Shown: piece by piece, positions 1 to 8,764 of the stretch
Position numbering within the stretch: the first letter of the stretch is position 1
Layout of the letters: every line of letters starts with the position of its first letter
DNA from: Microthrixaceae bacterium
GTDB lineage: Bacteria; Actinomycetota; Acidimicrobiia; Acidimicrobiales; Microtrichaceae
NCBI GenBank assembly: GCA_023957975.1
Contig: JAMLGM010000001.1
Coordinates: forward strand, 517,114 to 581,113
Direction: 5' to 3'
Length of the DNA: 64,000 nt
Notes under the pieces: model-generated
What the model saw: the letters and a program-made list of their open reading frames with translations, nothing else
Database searches by the model: none
Told to the model about the DNA's origin: nothing
Made by a program: the position numbers and the translations under genes

Positions 1-1079
1 GCGACGGCGGTCGCCTGCTGGGCCGAATAGAGCTTCATCGCCGAGGCCTCGGCAAAGGTCATGGTCTTACCCGCTTTGGCAAGTTCGATGATGCGAAACA
101 CCAGGTTCTGCACGTTCATGCGCGCCACCTCCATGAAGGCCAGCTTCTGTTGGATGAGCTGGAAGTCGCCGATGCGTTGGCCGAACTGCTTGCGTTCCTT
201 GGCGTAGTCGATCGACAGGTCGAGGCACTGCTCGATGATGCCTAGCGCCATTGCGGCGACCCCGGAACGTTCCTGCTGGAAGGTCGCCTTGGCCCCTTCG
301 CGGCCGCCCTTCGCGACGTTCTCGGTCTCGCCGATGAGGCGATCGATGCCGACACGGACGTCGGCGAGGAAGAGTTCGCCGGTGGGGGAGGAATGCATTC
401 CCATCTTGCGCAGCGGCTTGGACTGCTCGAGGCCCGCCATGCCGGAGTCGAGCACGAAACTCAGCACCTTGCGGTCCTTCGGGTCGTTGCCCTCGTCGAG
501 CTTGGCGATAAACACGATCGTGTCGGCGTAGGGGCCGTTGGTGATGAACGTCTTGTTGCCGTTGAGGACGTATTCGTCACCGTCGCGCCGAGCGGTGGAC
601 AGCATCGAACCGAAGGCGTCGGAGCCGGCGTTGGGTTCGGTGATCGCCCATGCTCCCACCTTGCGCATCGTCAACAGGTCGGGGACCCAACGCTCCTTTT
701 GCGCGATCGTGCCCTTCGAGCTGATGGCCGCGGCGGTGAGGCCGGTGGAGACCCCCATCGCGGTGACGATGCCGGGGCAGTGCCGACACAGCTCGATGAT
801 GGGAATCAGTGTGAACCCGGGATCGCTCGTGGCATCCCGCACCGGCTTGTCGGCCTCGGAGGCTTCGCCGGCTGCCACCTGCCTTTCGAACTCGATGCGC
901 TTGGAGAACGTCGCGTCGGCCATCGCATCCATGCCGAAGGTTGAATACATCTTGCGCATGAACTCGTAGGGGGGCAGGTCGCCGTGTTCGAGTTCCTCTT
1001 TGATCGGCAGGAGTTCCTTGGCGAGGAAGTCGCGCATGGCGCCCCGAAGCATGAGGTGTTCTTCAGACCATTCGTACAT
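1..1079 (-). CDS. acyl-CoA dehydrogenase (3' end outside window)
   Basis: The minus-strand frame opens with ATG at 1079 (MYEWSEEHLMLRGAMRDFLA) and stays open to the window edge, giving about 359 residues. The central WAITEPNAGSDAFGSM segment is the flavin/acyl-CoA binding signature of the ACAD family. QQERSGVAAMALGIIEQCLDL followed by YAKERKQFGQRIGDFQ is the typical start of the C-terminal helical domain. It should catalyse FAD-dependent alpha,beta-desaturation of an acyl-CoA in the cytoplasm; substrate unknown. The catalytic Glu region lies near or beyond the edge. A TACAAT box lies 6 nt upstream of the ATG, so the mRNA is probably leaderless, and a 15-bp inverted repeat covers the promoter. 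Confidence 0.9.
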   Translation of the reverse strand, partial: MYEWSEEHLMLRGAMRDFLAKELLPIKEELEHGDLPPYEFMRKMYSTFGMDAMADATFSKRIEFERQVAAGEASEADKPVRDATSDPGFTLIPIIELCRHCPGIVTAMGVSTGLTAAAISSKGTIAQKERWVPDLLTMRKVGAWAITEPNAGSDAFGSMLSTARRDGDEYVLNGNKTFITNGPYADTIVFIAKLDEGNDPKDRKVLSFVLDSGMAGLEQSKPLRKMGMHSSPTGELFLADVRVGIDRLIGETENVAKGGREGAKATFQQERSGVAAMALGIIEQCLDLSIDYAKERKQFGQRIGDFQLIQQKLAFMEVARMNVQNLVFRIIELAKAGKTMTFAEASAMKLYSAQQATAV

Positions 1080-1085
1080 GCGGGG

Positions 1086-1126
1086 ATTGTACCTGACGGA
1101 CTTGACCGACCGGTCAAGTCCGTCAG
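1086..1126 (-). promoter_or_regulatory. leaderless promoter with large inverted repeat (operator-like)
   Basis: On the minus strand TACAAT (1091-1086) sits 6 nt before the ATG of the acyl-CoA dehydrogenase. Immediately upstream, 1093-1126 is a perfect inverted repeat with 15-nt arms (CTGACGGACTTGACC / GGTCAAGTCCGTCAG) and a 4-nt centre. Its core TTGACCGACCGGTCAA resembles operators of TetR-type repressors. A repressor there would cover the -35 to -10 region. The regulator is not in the window. Confidence 0.55.
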
Positions 1127-1193
1127 GTCCGTCAGGTCAGGGAATGCCGTCGGCTGGATTCGAGCCGAGGCTCGGGCTGGGCCCAGGTCGGGT

Positions 1194-1682
1194 TCAGGCG
1201 AGTTCTGCTTCGATCGCTGCGATCACCGCGGGGTCGTCGGGGGCCACCGTCGGAGCGAACCGGGCGACGACGTCGCCGCTGGGGTTCACGAGAAACTTCT
1301 CGAAGTTCCATCGGACGTCCCCGGTGTGTCCGTCGGAAACATCGGCCGATCGTTCGAGTTCGGCGAACAAGGAGTGCTGCGATTCGCCGTTGACGTCGAT
1401 CTTTTCCGACAGCGGGAACGTCACGCCGTAGTTCACCTGGCAGAACTCGGAGATCTCATCGGCGGTGCCGGGTTCCTGCTCGAGAAACTGGTTGCACGGG
1501 AATCCGACAACGGTGAAGTCCTCGTCGCCGAAGCGGTCCTGAAGGCCCTGGAGCTGTTCGTACTGCGGGGTCAGGCCGCACTTGGACGCGGTGTTCACGA
1601 ACAATGCCGTCTTGCCGGCGATGTCGCTCATGAGATCGGGCGTACCGTTCAACGCGGAAATGGTGTGGTCATAGGCGGACAT
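1194..1682 (-). CDS. glutathione peroxidase (Cys type)
   Basis: This 162-residue protein has the length and motifs of bacterial glutathione/thioredoxin peroxidases: FVNTASKCGLTPQYEQLQ with the peroxidatic Cys at about residue 35, VVGFPCNQFLEQEPGT with the second family Cys, and RWNFEKFLVNPSG with the catalytic Trp/Asn. It reduces H2O2 or organic peroxides in the cytoplasm; Cys-type enzymes usually use thioredoxin. The frame is open far upstream, but ATG 1682 has a GAGGAG ribosome site 7 nt before it. The next gene on the left is also minus-strand but has its own promoter. Confidence 0.9.
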   Translation of the reverse strand: MSAYDHTISALNGTPDLMSDIAGKTALFVNTASKCGLTPQYEQLQGLQDRFGDEDFTVVGFPCNQFLEQEPGTADEISEFCQVNYGVTFPLSEKIDVNGESQHSLFAELERSADVSDGHTGDVRWNFEKFLVNPSGDVVARFAPTVAPDDPAVIAAIEAELA

Positions 1683-1751
1683 CGTGACTCCTCGTGTGGT
1701 CATCGGTCGGGCAACGTGTTCCCAACAGCAGTATTCCCTACGCTTGCACCC

Positions 1752-2618
1752 ATGATGTGGCGACACCGAACTGCTCGTCCCCTGGGGGCCACGAACCGAG
1801 GGGCAGCGTTCGCGACGGCGCTGGCCGCGATTGCGATCGTGGGCGCTACGGGGTGTGCCAAGAGCCCGATGCAAGCGTTCGAGGACCTGCAGGTCGAGGA
1901 GACACCCGTCGAGGTGGTTGCCTCGTCGCTGCTGCGCCTCGATGGACGCGTCGCGCTGGGACCAGATCTCACGCGCACGCTCTTGAAGGTCCAACTCGTT
2001 CCGGAGGGGTACTCGTGGGCCGACGCCGACTGCGCGGTCGATGCGGTGATTGGTGTGATGGGAGCCGAAGCCTTCGCGGTGGTCCCGGCGGGAAAGATCC
2101 GCGCGATCACCTGGGACTATCCGGGTAGCGACGAAGCCGCGTTGGCGTGTCGCTCGTCGGAGACCGAGGCCCGTCGAAATCACTCGGTCACCAAATCCGA
2201 CATCACCATCGCCGACCCACAGCCCGGCCCCGACCCGGATCCGGCGGCGGTTCGTGAGCTCCAGGCCCGCGGGTTCTCGTTGGGTGCCGAACGCGCCGGG
2301 CTGACGCTCGAGGAACGGGAATGCATCCTCAAACCGGTGATCGGCGATTGGACCGACGCCGACTACGTCCTGCTCGCCCAGCGCTCGAAGCAGATACGCC
2401 AAGACGACGTCGTCGCTGCGGTCGACGAGTGTCTCGACGACGACCGCGCCGCCGAGGCGGCGACAACAGCGGTGCCGTCGCTGTTGGCCGCCAACGAATG
2501 GGCACAGGAAGAATCGGACCGGGTCGACGCGCTGAAGACCGCCGCAGGTATCGACCCGGACAGCGGTGAACCGATCGTTACAGATCCGGCAGCGGCATCT
2601 CCAGATTCGGAGAAGTGA
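1752..2618 (+). CDS. putative lipoprotein, unknown function
   Basis: The 288-residue protein has a basic N-terminus, a hydrophobic stretch (AAFATALAAIAIVGATGC) and a likely lipobox Cys at about residue 35, so I infer a lipid-anchored exported protein. The mature part is Asp/Glu-rich with four later Cys and no family I recognise. The start is supported by TACGCT at 1739-1744, 7 nt before ATG 1752, which fits a leaderless transcript; ATG 1755 is possible. The 3' end overlaps the convergent SDR gene by about 40 bp. Confidence 0.7.
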   Translation: MMWRHRTARPLGATNRGAAFATALAAIAIVGATGCAKSPMQAFEDLQVEETPVEVVASSLLRLDGRVALGPDLTRTLLKVQLVPEGYSWADADCAVDAVIGVMGAEAFAVVPAGKIRAITWDYPGSDEAALACRSSETEARRNHSVTKSDITIADPQPGPDPDPAAVRELQARGFSLGAERAGLTLEERECILKPVIGDWTDADYVLLAQRSKQIRQDDVVAAVDECLDDDRAAEAATTAVPSLLAANEWAQEESDRVDALKTAAGIDPDSGEPIVTDPAAASPDSEK

Positions 2619-3408
2619 GCCCCCCATCGATCTCGAGGATCTTGCCGGTCATGAACGACCCGGCGGGTGAGCACAGGTAGAGAACTCCGAGTGCGATGTC
2701 GAGCGGGTCGCCGAGACGGCGCAGCGGTGTGCCCGACTCGAGCGCAGTCCGCAGGTCATCGTTCTCGATCACCATTTCCAGCGCGCTCGTGGCGGTGGAA
2801 CCGACGGCGATTCCGTTCACCCGAATCCGCGGGGCGCACTCGGTCGCCATTAACCGGGTGAGGTGACTCAGCGCCGCCTTCGCGGTGCCGTAGGCCGCCA
2901 TGCCGCGATCGCTCAGCCGGCCGATCGCGGAACTGATGTTGACGATCGACCCGCAAGCCGCATGAGTACCGGGGTCGTTGGCGTCGCCACCGATGGTCGG
3001 TTGTTGAAGCATCGCCGGGATCGCCGCCTTGGACAGCTCGAATGCAGTCGTGACGTTGAAATGGAAGGCCTGCTCGAGCATCCGACTCGACGTGTCGAGC
3101 AGGGGTTTCGGGAAGCTTCCGCCCACGTTGTTGACGACGATGTCGAGGCGGCCGAACTCGTCGAGCGCGACGTCGACGAGGCCCCGCACGGCGTCGAGGT
3201 CGTTGAGGTCGGCGGGCACGCACACCGCGCGCCGGCCGCACGCCGTAATCCGATCTGCAACCTCGTCGAGTTGTTCTGGCGACCGGGCGGAGATGACGAC
3301 ATCGGCCCCGGCCTCGGCGAGTGCCATGGCGCTTGCGGCGCCGATGCCTCGTCCGGCTCCGGTGACGATGGCGACCTGGTCGGATACCAGGAAATGGTCG
3401 GTGATCAT
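2578..3408 (-). CDS. SDR-family NAD(P)-dependent oxidoreductase
   Basis: Classical short-chain dehydrogenase of 276 residues. The Rossmann glycine motif VTGAGRGIG is near residue 15, the NNVGG motif follows strand 4, catalytic Ser is in SIVNISSAIG and YGTAK gives the Tyr-x-x-x-Lys pair. The C-terminal EIDGG is typical. It interconverts an alcohol and a ketone with NAD(P)H; substrate unknown. The frame opens earlier, but ATG 3408 has AGAGGGG 6 nt upstream. Confidence 0.9.
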   Translation of the reverse strand: MITDHFLVSDQVAIVTGAGRGIGAASAMALAEAGADVVISARSPEQLDEVADRITACGRRAVCVPADLNDLDAVRGLVDVALDEFGRLDIVVNNVGGSFPKPLLDTSSRMLEQAFHFNVTTAFELSKAAIPAMLQQPTIGGDANDPGTHAACGSIVNISSAIGRLSDRGMAAYGTAKAALSHLTRLMATECAPRIRVNGIAVGSTATSALEMVIENDDLRTALESGTPLRRLGDPLDIALGVLYLCSPAGSFMTGKILEIDGGLTSPNLEMPLPDL

Positions 3409-3556
3409 GATGTCCCCTCTCGTCGCCCACACTTTCGCGCATCGGAGATGCTCGCCCGCTCACTCGCGGCGCCGAGTTGCTTGACCGGTCGAATCGGGGC
3501 CGGTCTACTGATGGGGTGCGACCCGGGGGATCGAGGCCGCCGGTCAGGGGTGTGCC

Positions 3557-5275
3557 ATGCATGATGTCGTGATCCGCGACGCCACAATCGTCGACGGCTC
3601 CGGAGCCAGGTCGTTCACCGGCGACATCGCGATCGAGGGCGAGCGAATCGTGGCGGTCGGGGTCGTCGAGGGAACCGGTCGACGTGAGATCGATGCAGCC
3701 GGGCTGCTCGTCACCCCGGGATGGGTGGACATCCACACCCACTACGACGGACAGGTCACGTGGGATCCGGAGGTCACGCCGTCGGGCTGGCACGGCGTCA
3801 CCACCGTCGTGATGGGCAATTGCGGTGTCGGTTTCGCTCCGGTCGATCCGGCACGGCGCGACTTTCTCATCCAGTTGATGGAAGGGGTCGAGGACATTCC
3901 CGGAACGGCACTTGCCGAAGGGATGAGTTGGAACTGGGAGACCTTCGAGGAGTACCTCGACGAAGTCGCATCGATGCCGCGGGTGATGGACGTAGCGGCG
4001 CTCGTTCCTCACGGGGCGGTTCGCGCCTACGTGATGGGCGACGACGCGGCGGTGCACGATGCCGCCACTCCCGAACAGATCGACCAGATGCGTGCCATCG
4101 TCGCCGACGCACTCGCCGCGGGCGCGGTCGGGTTCTCGACGACCCGCACGATGCTGCACCGGGCAAAGGACGGCGAACTCGCGGCGGGCACGTTGGCGGA
4201 GGTCGACGAACTCGTCGGCATCGGCCAGGCGCTGGCGGACACCGGCGCCGGATTGTTCTCGGTCGCCTCCGACATGTTCGACGCCCGCTCGGAGTTCGAG
4301 TGGATGACCACGGTGTCGCGCGAGTCCGGTCGGCCTGTGACCTTCGGGTGTCTGCAGAGCCCGGTGCAGTCGGACAACTGGGTCGAGTTGTTGGATCTGG
4401 CCCGAAGCGCCACGGCTGAGGGAGCGCGCATTGTGCCTCAGGTGGCTGGCAAGCCCGCGAGCGTCATGTTCGGTTTCGAGTCGTCGTTGCACCCATTCCT
4501 GCATCACCGCGCGTACAAGGCGATTGCGCATCTCCCGTTCGCCGAACGAATCGCCAAGCTGAAATCGCCGGAGGTGCGTGAGGCGATCCTCGCCGAACGG
4601 GTCGAGTATCGGGGATTTCAAGCGATCCTGTTCGAGGGGTTCGAACGGCTCTATCCGCTCGGTGATCCGCCGCAATACGAGCCGGAACCCGAGGCCAGCG
4701 TCGCGGCGATCGCCCGTCGAACGGGTCGCCATCCCCGCGAGGTGGCCTACGACCTCATGTTGGAATCCGACGGGAGAGCCTTGTTGTATTTCCCGCTGTT
4801 GGGTTATGCCGACGGCGACTTTGGAGCCATCGAGGCGATGTTGCGCGACCCGGACACGGTGCTCGGCCTCGGCGATGGCGGCGCCCATTGTGGGGTGCTC
4901 TGCGACGCAAGCCTGCCCACCTACATGCTCACCCACTGGGCGCGGGACCGGACCCGCGGAGCGCGGCTGAGTATCGAGGAAGTGGTGCACCATCAGACCC
5001 GCCGCACCGCCGCGCTCTACGGGTTCGACGATCGGGGGCTGGTCGCCCCCGGGTACCTCGCCGACCTGAACATCATCGACTTCGACGCACTGAGGATCGC
5101 TCCCCCTGAGATGGTCTACGACCTGCCCGCCGGTGGTCGGCGGTTGATCCAGCGTGCGGAGGGATACGTGGCGACCATCAAGAGCGGTGTCGTCGTGCGC
5201 GAGCACGACGAACCTACCGGCGAGCGTCCAGGACGCCTGTTGCGCGGCGGCCAACCGGCGCCGAGCCGCATCTGA
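3557..5275 (+). CDS. N-acyl-D-amino-acid deacylase-type amidohydrolase
   Basis: The 572-residue protein belongs to the D-aminoacylase branch of metal-dependent amidohydrolases. N-terminal beta-sandwich strands lead into [12 protein letters not shown] (metal His-x-His) and [16 protein letters not shown], which carries the metal-bridging Cys of D-aminoacylases. Further metal-site candidates are [11 protein letters not shown] and [13 protein letters not shown]. It should hydrolyse an N-acyl amide in the cytoplasm; family members differ widely in substrate. ATG 3557 follows AGGGG by 7 nt. It diverges from the SDR gene across about 150 bp. Confidence 0.85.
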   Translation: MHDVVIRDATIVDGSGARSFTGDIAIEGERIVAVGVVEGTGRREIDAAGLLVTPGWVDIHTHYDGQVTWDPEVTPSGWHGVTTVVMGNCGVGFAPVDPARRDFLIQLMEGVEDIPGTALAEGMSWNWETFEEYLDEVASMPRVMDVAALVPHGAVRAYVMGDDAAVHDAATPEQIDQMRAIVADALAAGAVGFSTTRTMLHRAKDGELAAGTLAEVDELVGIGQALADTGAGLFSVASDMFDARSEFEWMTTVSRESGRPVTFGCLQSPVQSDNWVELLDLARSATAEGARIVPQVAGKPASVMFGFESSLHPFLHHRAYKAIAHLPFAERIAKLKSPEVREAILAERVEYRGFQAILFEGFERLYPLGDPPQYEPEPEASVAAIARRTGRHPREVAYDLMLESDGRALLYFPLLGYADGDFGAIEAMLRDPDTVLGLGDGGAHCGVLCDASLPTYMLTHWARDRTRGARLSIEEVVHHQTRRTAALYGFDDRGLVAPGYLADLNIIDFDALRIAPPEMVYDLPAGGRRLIQRAEGYVATIKSGVVVREHDEPTGERPGRLLRGGQPAPSRI

Positions 5276-5366
5276 ACCGTCGTCGACGACGGCGCAACGG
5301 TTCGGGCAGCGCCCCAAGGCTGAACGGTTCTCGACGGGAAGCCCGCGCCGGTAGCGTGGACTCACG

Positions 5367-7181
5367 ATGATCCTGGTCGACCTCGTCAAGGTGGGCGCCT
5401 CTCGCCCCGGAAAACCGCTGTTCGAGGACCTGTCCCTCACGATCAACACCGGCGACCGCCTCGGCATCGTCGGCATCAACGGGTGCGGAAAGTCCACGCT
5501 CATGCGGGCGATGGCCGGCATCGAATCGCCGGAGTCGGGCGCAGTTCGCTTTGGCAACGGTGTGCGAATAGCGGCTCTGGATCAAGAGCCGCGGTTCGAG
5601 GGCGGAACGGTGCACGAAGCCGCCGGTGCGACATGGGAATCCGACGCGGTGCTCGATCGGCTCGGCATGGGGGCGTACCTCGACGTGTCGGTCGATCGGC
5701 TCTCCGGCGGGCAATCGAAACGCGTGGCCCTCGCCCGTGCGCTGGTGGCCGAGTCGGACCTGCTCATCCTCGACGAGCCGACCAACCATCTCGACATCGA
5801 CGCCATCGCCTGGCTCGAGGAGCGTCTCGAGGCCTACAACGGCGGTCTCGTGATGGTCACCCACGACCGTCACGTGCTCGATCGTGTCACCAACCGGGTG
5901 CTCGAACTCGACCGGGGCCGGGCCTATCTTCACGACGGCGGCTACGACACGTATCTGGAGAACAAGGCAGATCGCGCCGCTCAGGCCGCACGAGCCGAGG
6001 AAGTGCGTAAGAACCTCGCGCGCACCGAGTTGGCGTGGCTGCGGCGTGGGGCCCCTGCGCGTACTTCCAAGCCGAAGCACCGTATCGCCACGGCAACGGC
6101 CATCGTTGAGGGCAGGGCCCAGGCCGAGGCGCGAACCGGAGACCTGCCGCTGCACTTCGGCACGCCGAGGCTGGGCAATGAGGTCGTGGAACTGCATGAC
6201 GTCGGGCATCGGTGGGATGAGGGCTCGCCGTGGCTATTCGAACACGTCGATCTGTTGTTGGATCCGCGTGAGCGGCTCGGCCTCGTCGGCCCGAACGGCA
6301 CGGGCAAGTCGACCTTGCTCGAAATCGTCGCGGGCCGAATCGATCCGACTGCGGGACGGGTGAAGGTCGGCCAGACCGCGAAGGTCGGCTATTTCGACCA
6401 ACGAGGACGTTCCCTCGACCCCGAGGCTCGGGTGCGTGAGGTCGTCGCCGGTCCCAACCGAACGCCGGACTACACCGACGCCGCGTTGATGGAGGCGTTC
6501 TGGTTCGACGGGGATGCCCAATACGCCCCGGTTCGCTTGTTGAGCGGCGGCGAGCGTCGCCGCCTGCAGTTGCTCGTCACCCTCGCCGAGAAGCCGAACG
6601 TGTTGCTGCTCGATGAGCCGACGAACGATCTCGACCTCGACACCTTGCGGGCACTCGAGGACTTCCTCGATGAGTGGCCGGGGGCGCTCATCGTGGTCAG
6701 CCACGACCGTGCCTTTCTCGAGCGCACGGTCGCCGACGTGATCGTCATGGACGGTACCGGCTTCGCTGGCCGTCGTCCGGGCGGGTACGCGGCCTACGAG
6801 GAGGAGCGTCGAGCCGCCCCGAGGCGCCGAGGTTCGGTCGCCGCAGCGAGAGCCGCCAGTACGACGGGTGGAGGGGGCAAGGCGAGAGCGTCGAGCGAGA
6901 CGAAGGCGAGCCGGTCATCGGGCAGCGCCGAAGGTGGCGAGAAACTCCGCAGCCCCTCGACGTTGCGGCATCGGTTCCGAGCGGTGGAACGCGAGACAGA
7001 GACGCTTCAGGCGGAGCGTGATCGGATCAACGCCGAACTGGTGGAACATGCATCGGATCACGTGCGTCTGGCAGGGCTGGCGGCCGAGTTGCAGGCGGTC
7101 GTCGAGGCCCTCGAACCGATCGAGGAGGAGTGGCTGGAGCTGGCCGCCGAGGCCGAGGAACGAGGGCTCGACCTCAGCTGA
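5367..7181 (+). CDS. ABC-F family ATPase (Uup-like)
   Basis: Two ABC cassettes and no membrane segment in 604 residues. Cassette 1 has GINGCGKST, LSGGQSKRVALARAL and LLILDEPTNHLD. The charged inter-domain linker (about 190-250) is the ribosome-contacting region of the family. Cassette 2 has GPNGTGKST, LSGGERRRLQL and VLLLDEPTNDLD. Residues from about 480 form a basic Ser/Ala-rich linker and a coiled coil ending in EEEWLELAAEAEERG, as in Uup. ABC-F proteins act at the ribosomal E site or on branched DNA. TAGCGT at 5352-5357 lies 9 nt before the ATG, again suggesting a leaderless start. Confidence 0.92.
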   Translation: MILVDLVKVGASRPGKPLFEDLSLTINTGDRLGIVGINGCGKSTLMRAMAGIESPESGAVRFGNGVRIAALDQEPRFEGGTVHEAAGATWESDAVLDRLGMGAYLDVSVDRLSGGQSKRVALARALVAESDLLILDEPTNHLDIDAIAWLEERLEAYNGGLVMVTHDRHVLDRVTNRVLELDRGRAYLHDGGYDTYLENKADRAAQAARAEEVRKNLARTELAWLRRGAPARTSKPKHRIATATAIVEGRAQAEARTGDLPLHFGTPRLGNEVVELHDVGHRWDEGSPWLFEHVDLLLDPRERLGLVGPNGTGKSTLLEIVAGRIDPTAGRVKVGQTAKVGYFDQRGRSLDPEARVREVVAGPNRTPDYTDAALMEAFWFDGDAQYAPVRLLSGGERRRLQLLVTLAEKPNVLLLDEPTNDLDLDTLRALEDFLDEWPGALIVVSHDRAFLERTVADVIVMDGTGFAGRRPGGYAAYEEERRAAPRRRGSVAAARAASTTGGGGKARASSETKASRSSGSAEGGEKLRSPSTLRHRFRAVERETETLQAERDRINAELVEHASDHVRLAGLAAELQAVVEALEPIEEEWLELAAEAEERGLDLS

Positions 7182-7213
7182 ACCCCGCTGAACCGCGCCC
7201 GCCCCGCCCGCCC

Positions 7214-7273
7214 CGCCTGTTCTCCGATAACCAGTGGTCGTGATCACGACCACTGGTTATCGGAGAACAGGCG
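7214..7273. terminator. 60-bp perfect palindrome between convergent genes
   Basis: Both arms are 30 nt with no spacer (left arm starts CGCCTGTTCTCCGATAACCA, centre GTGATCAC). It lies 32 bp after the ABC-F stop and 12 bp before the stop of the convergent MBL gene. Position suggests a bidirectional terminator, although no T-tract follows. A protein-binding site is the other possibility. Confidence 0.6.
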
Positions 7274-7285
7274 TCTGGGGTGGGC

Positions 7286-8533
7286 TCAGGTGTCGGGGTT
7301 GGACTCCTTGGCCGCCCAGGAGAACACGCCCTTGGCCATGGTCGATCGCTCAACCTCGGCCCGGCGACCGAAGATCGCGGCGCGGGCGCGGCGCACCTCG
7401 ACTGAATCCGGCGCGGCGAGCGAGGCCGTTTCGATGAGGTGGCTGGCGAGGCGGAACTCGTCCCCTTCAGCGAGTTCGAGCGCTCGCTCCACGAGGCGGT
7501 CAGCGCCGCCGGCGAGCGCCGCGATCTCCGACGCGACGGCAGCGTCGGGCGCCGGTTTCAGGTTCGCCGGGTTCCCGTCGTACCAGCCGCCGTAGAGACG
7601 CCAGATGTTGCGAACGATGAACTCCGGCTCGTCGTAGACGGGTTGCAGCCAGGGCCGATCCTCCAGATCGGTGGGTGGCCGAACGGTGGCCAGGATGTCG
7701 GTGAGGCGCGCCCCGGCGTTCATCATCTCGATCGTCTGATCGAACAGCGACTCGAGGTAGCGGGCGGTGTCCTCCAACACCGTTCGAACCCGTGCGGCTC
7801 CGGCGATCGGCAACCCATGGCCGGGAAGCAGATACTCCGGCTCGAGGGCCGCCATCGCCCGAAGCGCAACCGCCCACTCGTCGCAGAAGCGCTGGACCTT
7901 CTGGGGGTTTCCGCAGTTGGGGCTGGCCCAGATGAACAGATCGCCGGTGCACAGCACCTTCTCCTCGGGAATCCACACCCAGGTCGAATCGTCGGTCTCG
8001 CCGCGATCGTGACGCAGTTGGAGATCGACCGATCCCACCGACGTCGAAGTCGTCGACCGGTAGGTCTCATCCGGATAGCGGTAGTCGCCCGGGAAGAACG
8101 GCGCATCGAGCTGGAACTGACGCTGATTGATGACGCCGTTGTACCCGTTGGTGAGGTCGTAGCGACGAAAGCGATCGGCGACGGCCTCGTGTGCGATGAC
8201 CTTCGCCGACCCGTTGCCCTCGGCCTCGAAGAGCTTCACGGCATAGATGTGGTCGACGTGGCCGTGGGTGAACACCGCGGTGCGTAGCGGGTTGGGTGTC
8301 CAGCGTCGGGTTGCGTCGACGATGCCCGGCGCATGCAACGGGCTGCCGGCATCGACGATGCCGAGTTCATCGCCGTCGCGAATGGCGGTGACGTTGGCGA
8401 ATGTCTCCATGAACGCAACACGATCCGAGATCGGTTCCAGGGTCGTTTTCGAGGCGATCGACACCGGGTGGTGTTCGGCGATCGACAAGCGCCCGTCAAG
8501 GATCTTCTCCGACGTCTCGAACAAGCTGGTCAT
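7286..8533 (-). CDS. MBL-fold metallohydrolase, alkylsulfatase-like
   Basis: The 415-residue protein has the metallo-beta-lactamase signature THGHVDH at about residue 96-102, a second metal ligand block LCTGDLFIW and a third, LLPGHGLPI. After the catalytic domain comes NIWRLYGGWYDGNPANLKPAP, typical of the dimerisation domain of SdsA1/BDS1 alkylsulfatases. It probably hydrolyses a sulfate ester or related substrate; no signal peptide, so cytoplasmic. The C-terminal SCP2-like domain of full alkylsulfatases appears reduced. It converges on the ABC-F gene. Confidence 0.85.
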   Translation of the reverse strand: MTSLFETSEKILDGRLSIAEHHPVSIASKTTLEPISDRVAFMETFANVTAIRDGDELGIVDAGSPLHAPGIVDATRRWTPNPLRTAVFTHGHVDHIYAVKLFEAEGNGSAKVIAHEAVADRFRRYDLTNGYNGVINQRQFQLDAPFFPGDYRYPDETYRSTTSTSVGSVDLQLRHDRGETDDSTWVWIPEEKVLCTGDLFIWASPNCGNPQKVQRFCDEWAVALRAMAALEPEYLLPGHGLPIAGAARVRTVLEDTARYLESLFDQTIEMMNAGARLTDILATVRPPTDLEDRPWLQPVYDEPEFIVRNIWRLYGGWYDGNPANLKPAPDAAVASEIAALAGGADRLVERALELAEGDEFRLASHLIETASLAAPDSVEVRRARAAIFGRRAEVERSTMAKGVFSWAAKESNPDT

Positions 8534-8676
8534 CGTGATACCCCCACGTCGCGTCGTAGCGGTGCCGCGACGACGGTGACCCTAGCGCTGTGGCTGGACA
8601 CTTGTCTGGCCTCGGAATCAGTACCTGCGCCGCCGGACGAACCTGTGGGCCATCTTGCCTAACGCAGGCCGAACCC

Positions 8677-8705
8677 TTGAGAGCACGGCGTTCGAACGGT
8701 ACGGT
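8677..8705 (+). promoter_or_regulatory. putative promoter of the exported protein at 8765
   Basis: TTGAGA (8677-8682) and TACGGT (8700-8705) are separated by exactly 17 bp, upstream of ATG 8765, giving a leader of about 50 nt. The hexamers match a housekeeping sigma consensus moderately well. Confidence 0.45.
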
Positions 8706-8764
8706 GGAACCGGCTCGCGTCTGTCCCTCAGGCTTGTGTGCGGGCCCGTTCTGGGAGTTGGTTG

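Noticed and set aside
984..1751. Long plus-strand frame extending upstream of the lipoprotein
   Set aside because: It is the shadow of the glutathione peroxidase gene on the opposite strand; the lipoprotein's own signal peptide starts at 1752.
2756..5557. A 933-codon minus-strand frame
   Set aside because: It is antisense to the amidohydrolase and runs out of frame through the SDR; composition is Arg/Pro-rich with no protein motif, as expected of shadow frames in GC-rich DNA.
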